Under the pieces are notes generated by a model, which saw only the letters and a list, made by a program, of their open reading frames with translations, ran no database searches and was not told where the DNA came from. A DNA stretch of 64,000 nt from Candidatus Acidiferrales bacterium. Its GTDB lineage: Bacteria; Bacteroidota; Ignavibacteria; Kryptoniales; JAKASW01. The position numbers and the translations under genes were made by a program. The stretch lies in assembly GCA_035515795.1 (NCBI GenBank), contig DATJAY010000027.1, positions 1 to 64,000 of the forward strand, given 5' to 3'. Positions 1 through 7,944 of the stretch are shown here, one piece after another. The first letter of the stretch is position 1. Every line of letters starts with the position of its first letter.

Positions 1-2277
1 GCGGTTATCGCAATGACATTTCTAACGGTAGGCTCACTTCTCGCGCAGGTGCATATACGAGAGAGCGCAACGATTACGCCGGGGCAGGCGAAGAAAGTAG
101 AGGTGGTAGGAATCAACCATCACCTCAGATATGAATTCAACTGGAGCGGAGAGGACTCAGCGACTCTTGATTATGTGAACTTGGAATGTGACGAGCCAGC
201 GGTAACTATCCGGTCGGCAAACAGCCCGATCATAGTGGATCTGAACTCTGCCGGCTCCGGGGTGTATGTTTTCGAGCCATTGATGCTCATCCAGAGTTCA
301 CCTAACCCGCCGCAATATCGGGTCGGGTTCAGTCTATACTTCGACGATTCGTTGATTGATGAAGGCTCGGATGGCGCATCTTATGGTGATTGGTATGCTG
401 AATCAGGGACATCAGAGGCGGGCTACGTGTACGGACGCTGTTGTGCTGAACCGTGGCCGGTCTTTTATACAGACTTTTCAAACTTTTCACTTTCGCTGTC
501 TCCATTGTTTAATGGAATGCCGCTTTACCATGGAGGGACAGCCTCAATTGCCGTAAATGGCGGCTACGACTGCAGTGGACCCTGGAGTCCATGGTACTCG
601 AGTGATCCGCTTAAATTGACTATCATTTCAGGGAATCAATACGCATCCTTTCACACATTCGACCCAGTAACTGGAAACGACGTAAAGTTGGACTCTGTTG
701 TAAACACAGTGGGAGACAGCCTCTACTGCTTTACTCTCGTTGCGGACAGCGTTCAACCGGATTCAATAGGCGAATGGGTTACGGTACGAGGGGAGAGTGA
801 CGGCAGGGTTAACACAGATTCGATAGAGGTTATGCCGCCGCCGATTGTGGTCACCTTCAATCCGCCGAAGGTTTCGCCCGGCGACACAGCCGATATTATT
901 CTGAAGCAGCGGAATCCGGATGGCACGATAACAGATTTTCTGCCGGATCAGCATTTTGAAGTTCAAATAGACAGCGGAGGGAGTTATGGGACAATTCTGT
1001 CGCAGGGTGATACCTCACAATATTTTGCTTCCAGGCCTCAGCCGCTCAAGTTTATAGCAGTTGACAGCATACAGGCAGACTCCGAGATGATAAGCGTACA
1101 GGTCGGACCGGAAGCTTCTTTACCTACTGCAACAGTGCCGGGCATAAAGGAGTCGGGTAAAGAAAGCAGTGCTTTATCCAAATTCCCTCAGCTGCAATTG
1201 AGACAAAACAAATCTGCTAATATAAAGAGCAAGAGTTCTCCGGTGAAATCATCGTCGTCGATAGCAAATACTGGTAATCGCAAGAAGGTTTCCTTTTATG
1301 AGGGCGACTATGGCATCGGCTGGGTGGAGATTTCCCAGAAATATATTTTGAAAATTGTGCACCATGATCCATGGTCTATATGGCCTGATCTGCCGCCGGT
1401 TCATGTGCTGATTCCAAACTCGGCCGGGACAGCGGACTCAATTGTGACTGAGGTTTATCCACCAGATTACAATTATAAACGCGGATTCATCATATCAGTT
1501 ACCGATGAAAATGGAAAGCCTCCGAGGAAGCCTATGGCGGTGGAAATAAGGCATGACTACCAGCAAGGTACCGGCGGCCATCTGCATGGGTATCATGACG
1601 GAAACAGCCTGACCCCTCCACAGAAGTTGCAAGGAATATTTTACGGTCAGGGGAAGAGTGACTCTTTGCTTGAATTAACAACTGATGCAAATGGGATAGC
1701 TGTCATCGATTCGCTCGTGGCTTCACAAGTCTCGGGTATGTATCTTATAACTGCATATTTAGCATCCGACCCGTCTATCAAGGATACCGTGAATCTGGCC
1801 GTGCAGGTGCCGAGACTTGTTAAATTCGATGAATTATTTCCAGGAGGTGAGAAACGATTTAGCTTTTCTCAATCCGACACCGGAAGAGCAAATCATCCCG
1901 ACAACGACTATTGTACCACTGCCATGGGCGACAGTTTGTTTCTCGGCATTCTTGATTTTTACAGCTGGTCCTCATCTGATTCGGCTGGCAATGGTGTTAT
2001 TCCGATAATCGTGAGTCTAAACGATATGAGTCTGCACTGGGGTGGCGTGTTCGATATTTATGATACGTGGCAGCCTGATCATAAATGGCACCGTATTGGA
2101 CGAAGTGTTGACATCAATAACCCCGGCAGAATTTTTCAGTATCCCGATCCGAACGATTCTAGGCGTGCTATCTCGACTGAGCTGGGAGGTTGGCTAAAAT
2201 ATTGGATGAATCATCACCATGGATATAGGGTTGATGAAGGCAAATCAGTTCATTATGAATTTTACAATGCATATTAA
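1..2277 (+). CDS. Cassette protein A, copy 1: secreted Ig-like protein with metallopeptidase-like C-terminus (5' end outside window)
   Basis: The reading frame is open from base 1, so the start lies just upstream. The paralogue at 54084-56285 begins with four extra residues (MKSA) before the shared AVIA(M/I)TFLTV signal peptide, which ends in LLAQ. The middle part (about residues 275-370 counted from the ATG at base 13) is an Ig-like segment containing SPGDTADIILKQ and RPQPLKFIAVDS, closely matched in the paralogue. The last 130 residues hold a block with NHPDN, LGILDFY, LSLNDMS-like and WGG motifs, followed by HRIGRSVDI and a terminal VHYEF. His693, Asp700 and His747 have the spacing seen in LAS-type (M15/M74-like) zinc peptidases; this is inference from motif shape only. 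It has no T9SS sorting domain. The stop overlaps the start of gene B by one base. Confidence 0.75.
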   Translation, partial: AVIAMTFLTVGSLLAQVHIRESATITPGQAKKVEVVGINHHLRYEFNWSGEDSATLDYVNLECDEPAVTIRSANSPIIVDLNSAGSGVYVFEPLMLIQSSPNPPQYRVGFSLYFDDSLIDEGSDGASYGDWYAESGTSEAGYVYGRCCAEPWPVFYTDFSNFSLSLSPLFNGMPLYHGGTASIAVNGGYDCSGPWSPWYSSDPLKLTIISGNQYASFHTFDPVTGNDVKLDSVVNTVGDSLYCFTLVADSVQPDSIGEWVTVRGESDGRVNTDSIEVMPPPIVVTFNPPKVSPGDTADIILKQRNPDGTITDFLPDQHFEVQIDSGGSYGTILSQGDTSQYFASRPQPLKFIAVDSIQADSEMISVQVGPEASLPTATVPGIKESGKESSALSKFPQLQLRQNKSANIKSKSSPVKSSSSIANTGNRKKVSFYEGDYGIGWVEISQKYILKIVHHDPWSIWPDLPPVHVLIPNSAGTADSIVTEVYPPDYNYKRGFIISVTDENGKPPRKPMAVEIRHDYQQGTGGHLHGYHDGNSLTPPQKLQGIFYGQGKSDSLLELTTDANGIAVIDSLVASQVSGMYLITAYLASDPSIKDTVNLAVQVPRLVKFDELFPGGEKRFSFSQSDTGRANHPDNDYCTTAMGDSLFLGILDFYSWSSSDSAGNGVIPIIVSLNDMSLHWGGVFDIYDTWQPDHKWHRIGRSVDINNPGRIFQYPDPNDSRRAISTELGGWLKYWMNHHHGYRVDEGKSVHYEFYNAY

Positions 2278-3422
2278 TGAGGATGCTCATGCGACATTTA
2301 AATTTAACTTTGTTTCTTTCGATTCTTCTATTAGGGCTGGAGACGCACGCCCAGAATGATATAAGGACATGGATTACTCAACACGGTTTGAGTACAGACT
2401 ACCCTATCCTTTCTAATGTAGTTTTGGTAAACAGTGTATCTTACGCGCCCGAGAGTGAATTTTACTATTATGACTATGTTCTCACAAATAGCAACGGGAA
2501 TAGGGGAAACATCTGGTATTTTGAAATTGACATCAGGCGCCGTCCTGGTTCAATTATTTATGATACCGTGGGACTGAAGTTTGCGAGCAGGTTTGAACAA
2601 GGTGATTTCCAGCGTTACTATCCAGCCGGGACAAAAGCTATCGAGGCTGTTGGATTTCCTTCTTTACCAAGTTTTAAATGGGTTGGAGTCATAGCACATA
2701 ACTCCGTGGCGAGTTTTGCCACAGGTATAACGCAAATGCCACCCGGTACTATAGTGTCTGGTTTCACTATGATGAGCAAAGCTCTGCCGGGGATAAGGGA
2801 GTTCACAGTTCATCCCGATTTCGATGAGGGTAAGTACACGCCGGATATTGATGGAGATACTACCGCAGCTTTGGATTCGATTTACGTTGCCGTTTACAAC
2901 TACATAGATTCGGCGACCAGAAATATGAATTACCATGGCTGGACGATTGGCCCGACAGCTCCACCATTGGATTTCTCCGCATCATCATGGATCGACACCC
3001 TCATCTCCTACAAGCACCAATCCGTCGCACTTGGCTGGCTCAAGGAGGACAAAACTCACAAACAGGACTGTGACGAAATGATGAACGGCAGGGACTGGTA
3101 CAAGAAAGGGGACTTCGAAAAGCTTGGCAAATGGAATCCAACTAACGACTGGGACTTCGACCGCGATTGGAATAACGGAATAGTCGAAGTATTGGATAGA
3201 AGATTGGACAGAGCAAAGACAGAACTTTCGAAGCGAGATTCTGTGGGTGCAAGGAGAGATTTGCAGATATTTGTGATGGAAGTAGAACTGTTGAATAGTC
3301 TGAGCAAGAAGCTGGAAGATAGGAAACAGGCTCCGATCATGACAAGCGAGGCTTATGCGCTGTTGAAATATAATGCGGAGTATTTGATAGAGAAGTTACC
3401 AGAGGGAAGAGGTAAGAATTAG
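2277..3422 (+). CDS. Cassette protein B, copy 1: secreted protein with FIMAH-like helical C-terminus
   Basis: This 381-residue protein starts at an ATG overlapping the stop of gene A (TAATG), which suggests translational coupling; ATGs at 2283 and 2289 are alternatives. A hydrophobic signal peptide ends near THAQ. Residues 30-220 form a beta-rich domain of unknown family. From the GPTAPPLDF motif onward the protein is charged and helical, with DRRLDRAK and LLKYNAEYLIEKLP resembling the FIMAH domain of secreted bacterial proteins (family recognition is tentative). The paralogue at 56287-57357 differs at only four residues over this tail but is strongly diverged before it. There is no T9SS sorting domain and the function is unknown. 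Confidence 0.72.
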   Translation: MRMLMRHLNLTLFLSILLLGLETHAQNDIRTWITQHGLSTDYPILSNVVLVNSVSYAPESEFYYYDYVLTNSNGNRGNIWYFEIDIRRRPGSIIYDTVGLKFASRFEQGDFQRYYPAGTKAIEAVGFPSLPSFKWVGVIAHNSVASFATGITQMPPGTIVSGFTMMSKALPGIREFTVHPDFDEGKYTPDIDGDTTAALDSIYVAVYNYIDSATRNMNYHGWTIGPTAPPLDFSASSWIDTLISYKHQSVALGWLKEDKTHKQDCDEMMNGRDWYKKGDFEKLGKWNPTNDWDFDRDWNNGIVEVLDRRLDRAKTELSKRDSVGARRDLQIFVMEVELLNSLSKKLEDRKQAPIMTSEAYALLKYNAEYLIEKLPEGRGKN

Positions 3423-4140
3423 GAGCCAAAAGAAAGGGAGGAAGATGTTAGATGAAATGCATTTTAATCTTTCTATCGCTGATCGTAGGAGGTGCCTTTG
3501 CCCAACCGGCAAAGCCTGGCAAAACGGATGCCGCCAGCCAGACATGGCAAATCCCATTCGCTTCATCGGACAACACGATCTCACTTAGCATCCAAAACAA
3601 TTCCAGCACTGAGGCGAAGAACGTGTCCGTCGCGTTCAACAAAATTCCTTCTTGGCTGAAATTCAAAGAGAGCATCGCAACTATAAAGAGCATTTCGGCA
3701 AATGCTTCTGGGGATGCTGTGTTTACATTCTCCGTCGATAAGAAAGCTCCTGTAGGGAAGGACACGACTTTGTCCGCGACAATAACTACAACAGATGGTC
3801 AGTCATGGACGAAGGAGATAAAAATTTCCGTTGGTGCACCGAAAGACTACAAGCTTTACAATAATTTTCCCAATCCATTCAACCCGTCGACAAAGATTGC
3901 ATTTGAGCTTCCGAAAGCATCGCATGTAAAGCTCATCATCTATGATGTGGTTGGAAGGGAAGTCGTAGAGGTGGCAGATGCAGATTATCCTGCCGGTTAT
4001 ACCGAGCTGACATGGAACGGAACAAGCAAGAATGGACCTATGGTGTCATCCGGTGTTTATTTCTACCGCATCAGCGCTGACAAGTGGAGCAAGGTGAAGA
4101 AGATGATGATGGTTAAATAATTCAGAGAGATATTAGCCGA
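2949..4140 (+). repeat. Long dispersed direct repeat, copy 1 (3' part of B plus all of C)
   Basis: About 1.2 kb is nearly identical at DNA level to 56884-58100. Similarity runs from the codons for GPTAPPLDF in gene B through gene C to shortly after its stop. Copy 2 carries a 24-bp insertion after the signal peptide of C. Upstream of this boundary the two cassettes are much less similar. Confidence 0.85.
3452..4120 (+). CDS. Cassette protein C, copy 1: small T9SS type A cargo
   Basis: This 222-residue exported protein has a signal peptide ending in GGAFAQ. A roughly 100-residue Ig-like domain (PSWLKFKES, APVGKDTTL) follows, and the C-terminus is a T9SS type A sorting domain: YNNFPNPFNPSTKIAFELP, then IIYDVVGREV, and a final GVYFYRISADKWSKVKK. 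The sorting domain is normally removed when the protein is attached to or released from the outer surface. A purine-rich ribosome site (GGGAGGAAG near 3437) precedes the ATG. The gene lies 29 bp after gene B, so A, B and C probably form one transcript. It is the only cassette member with a T9SS signal. Apart from the sorting domain no function is recognised. Confidence 0.85.
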   Translation: MKCILIFLSLIVGGAFAQPAKPGKTDAASQTWQIPFASSDNTISLSIQNNSSTEAKNVSVAFNKIPSWLKFKESIATIKSISANASGDAVFTFSVDKKAPVGKDTTLSATITTTDGQSWTKEIKISVGAPKDYKLYNNFPNPFNPSTKIAFELPKASHVKLIIYDVVGREVVEVADADYPAGYTELTWNGTSKNGPMVSSGVYFYRISADKWSKVKKMMMVK

Positions 4141-4363
4141 AAGAGATCCCGCGTTATGGAAAAACTCTTATCCTTTTGGGGGCGATGGTGCCGAACAACA
4201 TTCACATGCTACAACTGAACCGCCCAGCTGAACCACAGAAAGCAAAGTACTCGGATTCATCTTCGCATTGCTGAACTCGTTCGCTATTGCAGCGGCTGTT
4301 TTGGGAATACAGACCGCCACTAGTTCGGCTTCACCGGTCCATTAAGACATAAATCGGCGACTT

Positions 4364-4423
4364 ATCTTTTGAAAAGCGTTCTTTCTTTTCTCTTGATAGA
4401 AAAGAAAGAACCAAAGAAAAGAT
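4364..4423. repeat. Long inverted repeat (two nested stems)
   Basis: A perfect 14-bp inverted repeat, GTTCTTTCTTTTCT at 4378-4391 and its complement at 4398-4411, is separated by a 6-nt loop. Outside it, ATCTTTT at 4364-4370 pairs with AAAAGAT at 4417-4423. It lies about 250 bp after gene C. It could act as a bidirectional terminator or be a mobile palindromic repeat; no U-run clearly favours termination. Confidence 0.65.
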
Positions 4424-4993
4424 CAAGACTTATGAAAAAAATGACGGGAAATTTCTTTGCGCCGCTAAAACAAATAAAATGTCATGAATAGTATCCTCTT
4501 TTTTACCTTTCCAGATCGTAATCCTCTGCTCGAATTGTCTCCTTTGCGAAAATGAAGTCCCGTCTCCCTCCACGAATCTATCAAGACTCCTCTAAAGGCG
4601 ATTTTGGGAATCTCCTCTGTTATATATTAACCGCCGTGTATTAAAATCGCCTCACCTGTCAAGAGGCGGGACGATCCGCCTGTGGCGGACTTTTGGTTCG
4701 CTTAACCGTTGTCGTGCAGGAAGATTGGAATCTCCTCATCTCCAGACATGTATTTATACGATTCCGAATCTTTTGGGCGAGCAAAAGAAAGTAGACAGAC
4801 AACAAGCCTGAACCATATCCGAAGAAAACTATGTTCTTTCTCTTGTCTTGCCATCCCGATTTTCATCGGGACAGGCTCCCGAAAGAACCCAATGAGCGCC
4901 CTTGGCGCCATCCCGCAAGGCGGTGACTTAACGCCATTTTTTCTCAATGCCGGTTACGGAAAGCAGGAATTGAGGACAACCCGGCATCGAGAG

Positions 4994-5033
4994 GAGAAAT
5001 CTTCTCTGGCCATCGTGAATGCCGTTTGGGTGG
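4994..5033 (+). repeat. Degenerate copy of GAGAAATCTT interspersed repeat
   Basis: This 40-bp stretch matches 6955-6994 at about 34 of 40 positions, beginning GAGAAATCTTCT and containing ATCGTGAAT. It appears to be a truncated copy of the palindromic element at 6897-7061. Confidence 0.55.
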
Positions 5034-5224
5034 TACGATGCACGGCATCGGTTGGAAACCGACGCCTTGAGAAGGCGCAAATCCGCCTCTGGCGGATTTC
5101 GAGATTTTTGAAGCCGTCTGTTTTAACAGATCGCGATAAAAACGTTTTGTCACGGCATCGATTAGAAGCCTCTCAGGGGATGCCTTTGTGTCAATGACAG
5201 GAGGAATGGACGGAAAAGTTGTTC

Positions 5225-6322
5225 CTATTTCTTAGACCAGAAGTCGTTCCATCGTTCGGTTTCCTGCTGAAGATCTACGCTTCTCATTATCAGCGGAAAA
5301 TAATCACCGAATGCCATGGTCGATCCTTCATACTTTTCAAGGGAATTGTAAATTGTCGGGCAGAGTATGAAGCCGTATTTGTACTCGGTCTGCAGCGACG
5401 AATCGACTGTGGAACTGTCCAGGTCGTAGAGCTTCTTCTCGAGTCTTATGTCCATGGCTTCCGCAAAACATTCCGCGACGAGTGTATTCCAGTTCCCGTG
5501 CTTCAGGCCGACTTTTGATTTGACTGTATCGTAGAGTCCTTCAATCCGTGCCATGTCCGACGAGTCGCTTCGTGCGAGAGGGAGGGCAATCCGGGTAAGA
5601 AGGTGGTAATAAAAAATCGATTTGTCGGGTTTATCTTCCTGCGGTCCGACGATCACATATATGTCACCGTTCACCCAGGCCGTCAGCGAAGCGTAATAGG
5701 GAAGTAAAGGCATGAATTGGAAATGGATATGCCTGCTGCTGTGCGAAAAGTAATTACTGTCGAGGCGGCAATATGCTTCGACATCCTGCATTGCCTTTTC
5801 CGCGAACCGCTTATACCTGTCGTTCTTCGCCTGTATCAGCGGACGATACTCCGCCCAGAGATCCGCGATGCCGGCTTTCCGGTAAAACTCGGCGAGGAGC
5901 GCGGGGAGACCGGAGTCCGACTCGACGGTTTCACTTATGTCACCGGTCATCTTCGGGTTAAAGCTCCAATGGAAATCCGGCGGCCCGTCCGTCAGAAGCG
6001 CAGCTTCATAAGCTTCTAATATTCTTCCATGGCTTTCGTCAAAGTTCGTTATCTTCCGCTGAAGGGTTGAATCGATTCTGCCGGCAAGGTCGTCGCGGAG
6101 CTCGGTCCTTATCGGATTCATTCCTGCGTGGCGCCATTCACCACCGCCTCCCGCTGCATTCATCATCGCATAAGCGGTAAAGACTCTGGCATCTGCAGAA
6201 AAATCAAAAAGAGAGTCGCTTCCTTGTCCAAAAATTTTTCCCGCCGGCGCTAAGATGATAAGAGGCAGGAAGATCATGGCCGGGAACCATATCGACCTTA
6301 TGCTTTTGTCGTGTAAACTCAT
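5225..6322 (-). CDS. Conserved secreted protein of unknown function (possibly DUF4932-like)
   Basis: This 365-residue protein has an N-terminal hydrophobic segment (residues 10-32, ending FGQG) consistent with export. The start is well supported by AGGAGG about 6 nt upstream on the minus strand. The body is soluble and mixed alpha/beta, with motifs such as YYHLLTRIALPL and GFILCPTIYNSLEKYE. The late part (ECFAEAMDIR, then GF...L..YE) reminds me of DUF4932 proteins, which have a peptidase-like HExxH. No HExxH is present here, so if the relationship is real this member is probably inactive. The gene is 59 bp downstream of the lipoprotein gene on the same strand and may be co-transcribed. The family assignment is weak. 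Confidence 0.6.
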   Translation of the reverse strand: MSLHDKSIRSIWFPAMIFLPLIILAPAGKIFGQGSDSLFDFSADARVFTAYAMMNAAGGGGEWRHAGMNPIRTELRDDLAGRIDSTLQRKITNFDESHGRILEAYEAALLTDGPPDFHWSFNPKMTGDISETVESDSGLPALLAEFYRKAGIADLWAEYRPLIQAKNDRYKRFAEKAMQDVEAYCRLDSNYFSHSSRHIHFQFMPLLPYYASLTAWVNGDIYVIVGPQEDKPDKSIFYYHLLTRIALPLARSDSSDMARIEGLYDTVKSKVGLKHGNWNTLVAECFAEAMDIRLEKKLYDLDSSTVDSSLQTEYKYGFILCPTIYNSLEKYEGSTMAFGDYFPLIMRSVDLQQETERWNDFWSKK

Positions 6323-6381
6323 TGTATCCTCCTGTTTCTGGATAAATTCATATTATGGCTGCCGCGATCGGAAGTGATATT

Positions 6382-6759
6382 TCAATGTCTGACCCTTGGC
6401 GGCGGAGGCGGGGCAGGCGGCTTGTTTGGCGTTGGTTCGCGAACCGGCGGCTTCTGAGGCGGGGGCGGATTAGGATTTGGCCGCGGAGGCGGCACATTGC
6501 TCGGTACCCTCTCTCTCACAACGGGTGGTGGATTGGGTGCCGGGGTATAGTTCGGTGGAGGTGCCGGGGTGTTGCCTGGAACCCAGTTGTGTGGTCGATG
6601 GTGTTCATGATAATACGGCGGCGGCGGGTTATAGTTTTCATCATACGGCGGCGGCGGGGTGGTATTCGTTTCATCACCGGTTTCCACCACCGTGTAACAA
6701 CCCGATAAGCCGAGGGCGAAGAGCAACGAAGCTATCAGGGCAATTGATTTTGTTTTCAT
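6382..6759 (-). CDS. Proline-rich lipoprotein
   Basis: This is a 125-residue protein with a lysine-containing N-terminus, a hydrophobic stretch and the lipobox LSGC (Cys21), so it is predicted to be lipid-anchored after signal peptidase II cleavage. Almost all the rest is low-complexity proline-rich sequence (PPPPYDENYNPPPPYY, then PNPPPP and PPAPPPPP) with Tyr, His, Asn and Arg. It probably forms an extended periplasmic or surface spacer; no catalytic domain is seen. The opposite strand carries an Arg-rich open frame that is only a composition shadow. Confidence 0.7.
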   Translation of the reverse strand: MKTKSIALIASLLFALGLSGCYTVVETGDETNTTPPPPYDENYNPPPPYYHEHHRPHNWVPGNTPAPPPNYTPAPNPPPVVRERVPSNVPPPRPNPNPPPPQKPPVREPTPNKPPAPPPPPRVRH

Positions 6760-7314
6760 CGTAAGGATTTCTTCTCAGTTAGACGCCTAGTCTTGCTGGA
6801 AAGTTCAGTCTGGAACGTGATATTGATCCTCCCAAGGAACCCGTCGTGTCTTAGGGACGACGACGTGAAGCGTGAGGGATTGTAACACTACAGGTTTGTC
6901 ATTTCGACGAGCGCTCCTTGCGAGTCGGCCAAAGGCTGATCCGCCTTCGGCGGAGAGAAATCTTCTGTGACGATCGTGAATTCCGGTTGAGTGGAAGTTA
7001 ATGCAAGATTTCTCCACACACTCGTCAAGCTTTAGGCGTGCCTCGTTTGGTTGGAATGACAGTCATAGTGGAGGTAGTCTCGAAGGTGAGCAAATGTGAA
7101 CCTGGTCATTTCTGTGACGCCAATCTGCCATACGTGGATGGCAATGACGGAAGGCGCCGGATCACCATCCCATCTTAAGTTGTAATAAGCAGATCGTCAG
7201 CTCCTGCTGTGACGGAAGAAAATAAGATTTGCTACGAAGAGGCGTCGAACGTAATTTTCAAAATACGTCTTAAAGCAGAACAGCGACAAGAACTATCGTA
7301 TACAGGAAATAACA
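6760..7314. other. Intergenic region containing an interspersed repeat
   Basis: No gene is recognised between the minus-strand lipoprotein and the GNAT gene. Most of the interpretable content is the palindromic repeat at 6897-7061. The remainder has short phrases resembling the same repeat family (for example a second TGGCAATGACGG near 7137), perhaps older decayed copies. Confidence 0.6.
6897..7061. repeat. Palindromic interspersed (MITE-like) repeat, about 165 bp
   Basis: The outer ends are inverted: TGTCATT at 6897-6903 and AATGACA at 7055-7061. A second, internal perfect inverted pair is GAGAAATCTT at 6955-6964 and AAGATTTCTC at 7005-7014. A small stem TCCGCC-TTC-GGCGGA sits at 6940-6954. 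This layout, with TGTCATTTCGAC-type ends and AGAAATCTT arms, resembles non-coding repeats I have seen repeatedly in Bacteroidota-group genomes. No transposase is present. Confidence 0.65.
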
Positions 7315-7944
7315 ATGAAGATAGAAAGTCTTAAGTTGAAAGGTAATTATATTCGTCTGGAGCAGCTCTCGCATCGACACATCGATGGATTGGTTGCTGC
7401 TGCAGCTATTGATCCAGCTCTTTACAAATGGAGTCCTGTTCCACAGGGCAGAGACGAAGTCACGAAGTATGTTGACCTCGCAGTATCGTGGAGCAATACA
7501 GGAAGTGCGGTTCCGTTTGCAACTGTCCGCATGGATGATGGAGTAGTCATAGGCTCCAGCCGATTCTTCAACCTGGAGTATTGGCCATGGCCGGAAGGCC
7601 ATCCTTCATATGGACGCAGCGAACCCGATGCTTGCGAGATCGGTTATACATGGCTGTCCCGCCCGGCGATAAGAACGGGCGCAAATACTGAAGCAAAGCT
7701 TCTCATGCTGACACACGCCTTCGAAGTGTGGCATGTGCTCCGCGTCTGTCTGCATACGGATGTTCGTAACGAGCGTTCGCGTGCTGCAATCGAGCGCGTC
7801 GGCGGGAAATTCGAAGGGGTGCTCCGATCTCACCGTATGGCTGCCGATTACACGGCGAGAGACTCTGCACGCTACTCAATCATCGCGTCAGAGTGGCCGG
7901 AAGTGAGGGAACGACTGATCCGCTTGAGGGATCGAATCCGATAA
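7315..7944 (+). CDS. GNAT family N-acetyltransferase (RimJ/RimL-like)
   Basis: This 209-residue protein matches the acetyltransferase_3 type of GNAT enzymes, which transfer an acetyl group from acetyl-CoA to protein N-termini or small amines. It begins GNYIRLEQLSHRHIDGL, as RimL-like proteins do. The acetyl-CoA-binding part is represented by TWLSRPAIRTGANTEAKLLML, in place of the usual R/Q-x-x-G-x-A pyrophosphate loop. It is followed by LHTDVRNERSRAAIERVGGKFEG and ends with DSARYSIIASEW, both highly typical. The substrate cannot be inferred. The gene stands alone between repeat-rich DNA and the dnaK upstream region. Confidence 0.85.
   Translation: MKIESLKLKGNYIRLEQLSHRHIDGLVAAAAIDPALYKWSPVPQGRDEVTKYVDLAVSWSNTGSAVPFATVRMDDGVVIGSSRFFNLEYWPWPEGHPSYGRSEPDACEIGYTWLSRPAIRTGANTEAKLLMLTHAFEVWHVLRVCLHTDVRNERSRAAIERVGGKFEGVLRSHRMAADYTARDSARYSIIASEWPEVRERLIRLRDRIR

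Larger units (their letters stand above)
4121..5224. other. Hairpin-rich intergenic region without a convincing gene
   Basis: About 1.1 kb lies between gene C and the next gene on the opposite strand. Open frames here (the longest at 4709-5197) have no ribosome site, no recognisable domain, and run through the short inverted repeats described below, so I do not call them genes. Perfect small hairpins include TCCCGAT/ATCGGGA at 4854-4871, CGCCTT/AAGGCG at 5063-5077 and AAATCCGCC/GGCGGATTT at 5079-5099. A degenerate copy of the repeat centred on 6955-6994 lies at 4994-5033. Confidence 0.7.

Noticed and set aside
4709-5197. 162-codon open frame on the plus strand
   Set aside because: No ribosome site or recognisable domain; it crosses several perfect hairpins and a repeat fragment, so it is probably non-coding.
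6355-6708. Arg-rich frame opposite the proline-rich lipoprotein
   Set aside because: Pro codons read backwards give Arg/Gly-rich frames; the lipobox and signal peptide are on the minus strand.
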